Shown here: positions 57,345 to 64,000 of the stretch, one piece after another | Layout: every line of letters begins with the position of its first letter | Position numbering within the stretch: the first letter of the stretch is position 1 | Assembly: GCA_005406025.1 (NCBI GenBank) | Contig: BGZK01001478.1 | Span: 80,923-144,922, forward strand | Length of the DNA stretch: 64,000 nt | Direction of reading: 5' to 3' | Origin: Eumeta japonica | Taxonomy: Eukaryota; Arthropoda; Insecta; Lepidoptera; Psychidae | Notes under the pieces: generated by a model | Database searches by the model: none | Seen by the model: only the letters and a program-made list of their open reading frames with translations | Told to the model about the DNA's origin: nothing | Made by a program: the position numbers and the translations under genes

Positions 57345-57640
57345 GATGTCAATCTCAAACCTGGTCCAGTTTTAGATTTCGGTCTCATTCACATTGACAT
57401 CTTCCCAACATTCGTTTTCGATACCAGTCCCGTCCTCAATTCCGGTCGCGGTATCGGTTTCAATTCTGATTCCGCTATTATTCACAGTTCTTATTTAGAC
57501 GAAGTTGGAGGTAAAATGATTCCTTCATTTTTCGTATTTCGATCCCGATCGGGCTCTTCATTCAGTTTTGGTTCTTTCGATTCTGTTCCCTGTCCCATTC
57601 TTGGTTCTGATACCGCTACCGGTAAAGTACAGTGAGGAAT
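57345..57640. repeat. Degenerate pyrimidine-rich array (Helitron-associated type)
   Basis: Irregular words such as 'ttcgataccagtcccg', 'attccggtcgcggtatcgg' and 'gatcccgatcgggctc' follow directly after the 196-bp Helitron-like element. The array matches the type at 20738-21095 and, in reverse, 11620-11959. Confidence 0.5.
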
Positions 57641-57679
57641 TTAAAGTTAAAGTGGGTGCGATTTTGTGAACAACGTCTT

Positions 57680-57900
57680 CGTCTATCCGTCTGGAGGCGC
57701 CGCGCGCCGGCCCGGGGCGCCGCTCGGACGGGGGTCCCGAAATGCCGTTATCGTCGTTTAACTTGCGCGTGAAATTTCATTCTAATTTCGTTCACGTATT
57801 ATTTGGCTTTTTAAAAGAGCTCCAAACTCTGTGGCGCCCGAGGGCCCCTCCGTAATCTAAGACGACCACGCTCGTGCCAGTTGAGGTGCAGATGTCAAGG
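57680..57900. other. GC-rich island, unassigned
   Basis: It contains 'ggcgccgcgcgccggcccgg' and 'ggcgccgctcgg', the most GC- and CpG-dense stretch of the window, followed by 'gtggcgcccgagggcccctc'. On the minus strand a 35-codon stretch is open but lacks a convincing acceptor. A promoter-type CpG-rich element, a conserved element or a fragment of an unrecognised exon are all possible. Confidence 0.3.
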
Positions 57901-58377
57901 AAAATTAAAATTAGCGTGTGTTTTTATTTTTAAATTTTAAAATTAAAAATAACACGTCTAAAGTTCTTATGTTGATGTTCGATATAGGTCATTTTTCTTT
58001 GCTTAAAAAACAGATCAAAATCGAACAACGCGTTCGATAGATATCATGATTTAAATAAAAAGCGTTTTTTTTAAATAAATCTAGATGTTTGAACTAGAAG
58101 AGCAGAAAACGCATTAATACTATAGTTTTGAACTCGTTGTTTGAACACCGAATCATGAAAAGGCTCGAAAATCGATTTTTTGGGCTTAAACTCAATAATT
58201 TACTGCTATATACATTTTTGAAGACTCGAAGCTCGAAGGTAGTAAAACAATTTCAGGAATAGCCTGCCGGGTCAACTGTTTATCGAATTTTTTGTTTTTA
58301 TACAAATCTCAAAACTACCTCTCAAGGGAAATAATAATATAGGTTAAACCGATTTCAAAAAAAAAATTAAATTGAAA

Positions 58378-61203
58378 CTAGTAGCGAAACCCAGCGTTGC
58401 TCGGGTTAAAATACATCGCATGTTTAATGATATAAAAAATATTTAAGGAATCACTTTTTATCGTAGATGTTACAGATTTCTATCTAAGATATTGAGCGTG
58501 TTATTTAACCATTAAACATACGGTGAAATTAATTAACTAATTAAGGATTTGAAATAATTATAAATTAAAATAAAGTCATGGTTTAAGCCAACTTCACCTG
58601 GAATTGTAAGCGTTTAAAAGTAAAAGGCAATCTATTTGATATTAAAGGTATCCGTGGTTTAAATACTATCGGTCCTTTCTCTTTACCAGTCATTATACTG
58701 GCGTCGATGATGTTATTTTGTAGCTGTTTGATGCAGTCTTGTACCATTGCACAGTTTTAGCGAGTACGGATTTCGTAATAAAATAATTGGTGAATCAACT
58801 TTTAACTTAATACTTTAATTGATAGTCTATTGTCATTCCTGGAACATTTCATGAATTTAAAAATTCAGGAGGGAAATTGATGCTTTCTTGTTCATCAGTC
58901 ATTGTATCTATAGACTTGTAGATTTTCTTTACTCCCGGAATCACTTCCTGGACGATGTTGTTGATGCTGTTGACAATTTCGTTCTTCGTGGCTAGAATAA
59001 TTCGTTCGCGTAACCATTCAGAATTGGTACAATTTTCCGCAATACTTGGATATACGTCATTTATAAGTTGTTCCGGTGTTTCAGCAACCTTACACAACTC
59101 ATTAGTTAATGTGATTTAGCCAGTATTTTTGCCTATTGAATAGGTGCCCTCTCCTATTTGTAAAAGTTTTTTAAAAAATTCTTGTGCCTTTTCATCTCCT
59201 GAAATTAGCACCCCCATATTTGTTGTTGATTTAATTATTTTAACGTGTTCTAGATGACCGACTTCTTTAAGCAAGCACTAATTCCATCCACCGGCGTTGA
59301 TTTCGGAATGACAGGTAGCGTTTGAGGAAAATCGCCTGATAGCGTTAACGATACACCTTCCATTACATTCGTGCTGTCGCGTAAATCTTGAAGTATTATA
59401 TTGAGTGCTTCTAGTGATTTTGCTTTCGTCCCATATAATTGCTTTGCGCTGTTTCAATATTTGTCCATGTCCTGATGATTTTGTGATGTCAAATAGCGGG
59501 AATTCATAGTCAGCTACATTTAATGGTAATTTTAAACCAGAATACGTTATTTGTAGACCATTCATAAGTGTTGTCGCTATCCCATCGCTATGCCAGGGTG
59601 AAAACAATTTCTTTGTTTGCACGGATTTCAGCTAGAATTAAATTTATGAAAAATGTTTTCGCGGTGGCGCCAGGTGCATCTAAAAATAGTATACCACCTT
59701 GCTGTTTTTTATAATAATCCATTATTATATCTTATGCTTGTTTTTGACTCTCAATTAATAAGGGTTTGTTGTGTTGGATGTAAAGCCTCAATTCGTCGAT
59801 ATTATAATTCGTTTCTCTTAATAATTCACTGTTCATAATATCCAAATGACTTCGTTTAGGAGATTGAACCCCTAGTCGTATTAACGTTTGGTTAGACATT
59901 GTTAAATATTTATCTTCTATCAATATCAAAGCTTTGTTAAAAATTTCTTTTTTAAAATTAATTTCTAAGCCCGAGTTTTGTTGTCGTAGTTCAGCCAAGA
60001 TGTCATCGCTCCTATATTTTAGCTATTTTAGCCATAGTCGATTTGGATCAGAAGGATTACATGTCATTAATATAATTGCAAATAGCTCACGAATTTGATT
60101 TGACGTTGCCGTTTGGGCTGCTGCATTCATAGCTAACTCCCAATGATTAACGTTTTCTAGTAGACCTAATCTTTGACATGCTTCGCGATATGTTTCACAA
60201 ATGTAACCATTGACAGTTTTTAGATTTTCAAAACACGTTGGCCCATGAATTGTGGAAGTAATAAACGTAAATACAAACATTCAGCGTTTTTTGGATGCTC
60301 TGTGTGAACTCATCCTATTGTGTTCCCTTTGAACACTTCATCATGTTCCTCTACTGGTATTCCACGTTTTTGAGGATTAACATTTTTACTTGTTGTGTTC
60401 CATGTATAATAGCTTAGAACTTCTGAGAAAAGCAAAGTCTTAGCAAATGGATCTTTCTGGCATAACAAAAAAAGGCTGTTAAAGTTGTTCGTGTTGGTGG
60501 TTCCGTCGCAACTTTTTATGTCGTTTCTGTAGTGAAAAATACACGTTGTCCACTTAATAAATGGACGGATAAATGAAGAACCGGCGGATCTCGATCGTGT
60601 ATTGGAAAGTTTATAATTCGCCAAATCGCTTCTTTGGTATTAATGTAACGAGCCATTGATATGTATTATCATATCATACTGTTTTTTTTTTTGGCTACCG
60701 TAGAAACAGCCATGTCACTGCCGTTAATAATATGTTTGCATACATACTTTATCGATTTTACAGAATTGCAGTATTAAAAATTGATGTGGGTATTAAAAAT
60801 TTTATATAAAAGTGGATTATATGGACCCACCCATTGATTGTTAACTTAAATTTCTTCATTGCTCGTATTTTAATTTTAGCCGTAAATCCGCCTTGTTCTG
60901 GTGGTCGACGTTAGTAATTAGATAATTTATATGGTTATATTCACAATTTCTAGTCATAATTCGATAAGCATAAAATTGCATAGCTCATACTTTTTTGTTA
61001 GTTTTGACACCTGTAGCTGGATAGATTTGTTGAATATTGAAGTGATAACCATCCTCATCTTGCCAAAAAATTAGCGGATGCTGTAGTGCGTCATAACTAC
61101 GATGAATAATTTCCAGAATGATGATGCATTTCCAGAATTTCTTATAAATTAGAAAAGCACAGATATGTGTTTTTTTTTTCATATTTTCGCCACCCACAAC
61201 CAC
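58378..61203 (-). mobile_element. Helitron relic with preserved 3' end, HUH nuclease region deleted
   Basis: On the minus strand the element ends '...aacccgagcaacgctgggtt' (a hairpin), then tcgctaCTAG, followed by T (complement of 58377): the 3' end type of Helitrons, which replicate by rolling circle. The interior (58849-61203) holds a Rep/helicase relic in the same orientation. The 5' terminus was not found, so the higher coordinate is the limit of recognised coding sequence only. Confidence 0.8.
58849..61203 (-). pseudogene. Helitron Rep/helicase relic
   Basis: From high to low coordinates: HRSYDALQHPLIFWQDEDG (about 61104-61040), MQFYAYRIMTRN (about 60975), NNQWVGPYNPLL with KSIKYVCKHIINGSDMA (about 60840-60705), ARYINTKEAIW (about 60655), DPFAKTLLFSEVLSYYTWN (about 60450), GPTCFENLKTVNG...REACQRLGLLE and QIRELFAIILMTC (60245-60050), then a PIF1-type helicase with Walker A FLDAPGATAKT (about 59690), Walker B-like IIWDES (about 59430), and SEWLRERIILA to NFPPEFLNS (59020-58849). 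The family unwinds DNA and nicks with an HUH/Y2 nuclease. Here the segment that carries the HUH motif, normally between FYAYR and WVxPYNP, is missing. Walker A differs from GGTGKT and many stops and shifts are present, so it is dead. Confidence 0.88.
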
Positions 61204-61209
61204 CCACTT

Positions 61210-61970
61210 ACACCTAACGCGACCAAACTCCCTTACCGTGAGACCAAGGGGTGTTTATCACCCCAACGGTAAGTTGATTGTAATTGGTGGTGATAGAGAA
61301 AACCCTGTATTTACAAACGAACATTAACATTTTATATATGCTTAAATTAGATTTGTTTTTCAGCGAATTATATATAAGCATTATGTTTATCAAAAATATG
61401 AATCGTCAATTTATTTTATGTTATAAATAATAAGAGAGTTTTGTATTGGTAATCTATATACACCTTAGAAATTATCAATTTCCATCATATATATTTTTAT
61501 CTATATATCGTAACAAAATTAAAAGCTCCTATTAACTTTCATCTTAGGTGATTGCTACATTAATATTTATTATGTAAAAAATATTTCCTATGATTCCTTT
61601 CATACATTCAACCAAAAACTTAAAACAATATTAAATCACTTAACCGATGTCTTGTTTTAGGACAGCATGTGTAAAATGAAAAAAAATAGGATTTATTGTG
61701 TTCCAGTAACAAAATGATTGTTATCTGTTCTCTTTGCATTTAAAAATGAACCTTATGTTATGACGTTTTGGTTGAAACGTCAGATGATAAACGTTTTTGC
61801 TTCTCTTCTTTCCCTTTAGCGCTTCAGAATAGTATAATAAAATGCGAGACAGACATCATATACAATTTGCGCCGTTTTTCGACGTTAAAACTATACAAAA
61901 TAACAACAGTGCACCTTTCCCTTTCGTATATGGTACGATTATGCATTGCAATGATGCACTGATTCTAAGT
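61210..61970. other. AT-rich non-coding stretch
   Basis: No gene was recognised. A short complementary pair ('ctcccttaccgtgag' and 'aacggtaag') lies near 61230-61275. The missing 5' end of the Helitron could be in this interval. Confidence 0.35.
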
Positions 61971-61975
61971 GTGTA

Positions 61976-62042
61976 AGCTAGTCAACCAGTGTCGACAAAT
62001 AAAGAAATGAATTCTTTATTGGTAGACACTCGTCGACTAGCT
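61976..62042. repeat. Imperfect inverted repeat (31-nt arms, 5-nt loop)
   Basis: Arms 61976-62006 and 62012-62042 pair at 27 of 31 positions. The outer 'agctagtc' and inner 'aataaagaa' blocks are exact. Confidence 0.85.
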
Positions 62043-62044
62043 GT

Positions 62045-64000
62045 GCTTTGCTGTGTGTACGTGCCAGCGCTCTGATTTTTAAATAAATTATCGGATTACG
62101 GTTTCATATTTTTAGCCTATTTAGGATAATCTAAAAACTGGATTTGGATCGGTTGAGTTAACAATATCATTGAATTTTTTTTCACAAATTGTAAATCTAC
62201 TGACTGGATCAACTCTGTTTCATAAAAAAAAAAACTGTGTTTATTATCGTAAATAAAGTACGATTTGATGAAAAATATCATCAGAGAAAAAAGTGATATT
62301 TTTCTTAACGAACTATTTATTATTATGATCGGATTCATTGTATATGAAAGTATTTGATATGTGTGTTTATTTTAGAGGCACTTGTAATATATTGCGGAGT
62401 TTTGGATTTGGCCTTAAGGGTTAATCGTTTTTCACACTCATTGTTATGAAATTATATACGATATGAATTCCTACATCTTTTATATCGGCTGACAATGCTG
62501 TGCTTTCCATTGTTTCGATCCTAGTTTCGCTCTAGGAGTGTTTGTATTTAGATAACAATTTCGTGCGAATGGAATGGTTATTTAAGTACAGCTAGCGCCA
62601 TCTATATAGATCTAACTTTCGAGTCACTTTCGTCAGAAAATTTACAATGTGTTTATAAAGTTGAGTAATAGTTCAGATCACTTCGCGTTTGTCAGTATCT
62701 CTGTTTATAATAATCCACTAATCGAAATAGAAAAGCATAGAAGTATTCCTACATAAACAGAATGATCAAACGAAATTGGTTTCGTAGTGGGCGTGGCATA
62801 CGATATTGGCCTCGCCGCCGTGCTGACGTTCACCGCGTATCCTTATTCTTTCTCTTTCTATTGTCAACGAGTGTCTACATTCTTTCTCTTTCTTTCTCTT
62901 CGGTTAAGAAATAAGTGCCATTCCAAATTACGTCTAAAAATGATAATAATAAGGTCCTTTGTAAGAGATTTATTTGCTTTAAAAATATGTCGTATATCCT
63001 CATTTACATTTGTGAGAGTTTATGTGCTATGGATGAACGTAAATTTGGTCGACATTATAATTCTATGCTTGTCTATTTCCATGAATCTACTTTACAAAAA
63101 GTAATCGCCAGTATTACATTTTAATGTACATATCAAAATACATAAAATACTTTGTAGCATAGTAAAGTATTTACTTTTATAATATTTCTCAAAAGTAAAT
63201 GCGTGAAAAATGTGTCTAAAGTTGCCTTTTTCGTTTTTGGCTGTTATAATTTTATTTTACGTGTTGATTTTATATATTATAATAGTGTTATTTTATTTTA
63301 ATTTTATGGTAAACTATAACATGTTTATAAAAACAGTGACCAATGTAGCCAAGGGCAAATCGATCATTACTGTTTGCAGTGTTAGCTGGTAAGGATTACC
63401 GTAAGTATTTGTTCATAAAATCACACATACAAACAAGAAATATTAACTTGATTCCTAGTTTATGCTTTTTGCGACTTGCGTTTGGCTGAACACAATTATA
63501 ATCATGAAGGTCAGCAAGGATAATGCATGCGCGCCATTAGCGATTTTCATAATCATGTTTTGTTAGTAAAAATATACAGCTCTACTATCGTATATGTAAA
63601 TTTATCAAGCCTATATTAACGCTACGACAGATTTATCTAGCTTTTGTGAAAAAATAGTGTATTTTTTAGAATTAATGCGCAGTGAAATTTAACCTATGTG
63701 ATTCTAGTTGGTTTACGCAACATTCCTAATATATTCTCATTAAACATAAAGTTTTTAACGATGTGAGTATTCATGTGCATTAAGAATCTAATTTTAAATC
63801 GAAAAAAAAATACATTAATATGATATACATCAATATTTCAGTATATTTTATTAAGTTTGCCGTTGAATTGCACTTTCCAGAGGATAATAGAAAACAGTTG
63901 CGCTTGCAAGGAGGTAGTTCTATAATTGCGCCCTCAAAGGGTTAAGAGTATGGCATGGAAATAACAGCAACAATATAACTCCGATAGGCGAAATTAGCTA
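62045..64000. other. AT-rich non-coding stretch at the right edge
   Basis: Frames up to 105 codons occur but show no domain. 'gttgggcgtggc'-like and 'cctcgccgccgtgctgacg' words near 62790-62825 form a small GC-rich patch. No gene is called. Confidence 0.35.

Noticed and set aside
58849..60624. Host PIF1 helicase gene
   Set aside because: Block order, the DPFAKTLL...SYYTWN and GPTCFENLKTVNG motifs, stops and the hairpin-CTAG end identify a dead Helitron rather than the host gene.
62785..62860. 'tttcgtag' acceptor-like site followed by VGVAYDIGLAAVLTFTAY
   Set aside because: It is followed by low-complexity 'tctttctctttc' sequence. The protein is not recognised and no donor is visible.

Overview
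The window is nuclear DNA of an insect, most probably a moth or butterfly. It is AT-rich and intron-rich, with one clearly recognisable host gene and many transposon relics. The lepidopteran assignment rests on an insect-type neutral lipase and on interspersed motifs that I know from moth and butterfly genomes: the 'aaccgacttcaaa...ggaggaggttctcaatt' tail, the 'ccggccaagtgcgagtcg...ggaaccctaaaaa' repeat, and a retroposon tail containing 'ggcggtgaccat'. No database search was possible, so the species is open.

Layout. 1-7.9 kb: no recognised gene; retroposon tails, a short Helitron-like element (5767-6014) and a full-length interspersed repeat (6349-6887). 7957-22757: a four-exon secreted lipase on the + strand, 364 aa, whose exon frames join exactly (intron phases 1, 1, 2). 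Its introns carry a SINE-like sequence, hairpins, a CA/TG microsatellite, antisense retroposon copies, a dead mariner and a Helitron-like tract. 24.2-25.8 kb: BEL/Pao retrotransposon remnant (integrase, polypurine tract, probable 3' LTR). 26.6-26.9 kb: homeodomain-site-rich block that looks like a conserved non-coding element. 29-34.3 kb: repeats, a small MITE and several perfect palindromes. 34391-37235: complete but frameshifted piggyBac element with TTAG target duplications. 38.7-43 kb: second MITE copy, GC-rich islands and microsatellite. 43.8-46.2 kb: full-length interspersed repeat, a retroelement RNase H fragment and a complete dead mariner beside it. 46.9-49.2 kb: palindromes beside a 1.18 kb foldback array. 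50-57 kb: possible regulatory blocks and an isolated candidate terminal coding exon on the - strand (54385-54469). 57.1-61.2 kb: a 196-bp Helitron-like element, a GC-rich island and a Helitron relic on the - strand that has lost its HUH nuclease domain but keeps a canonical 3' end. 61.2-64 kb: nothing recognised except one hairpin.

Only the lipase can be given a physiological role: extracellular hydrolysis of acyl ester bonds. All recognisable transposase, integrase and helicase frames are broken, so the mobile elements are fossils. The most unusual feature is the number of long snap-back palindromes (arms 18-32 bp, loops 0-9 nt) and the large foldback array built from about 150-bp subrepeats. 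These could be inversion or template-switch scars, foldback transposons or hairpin small-RNA loci.
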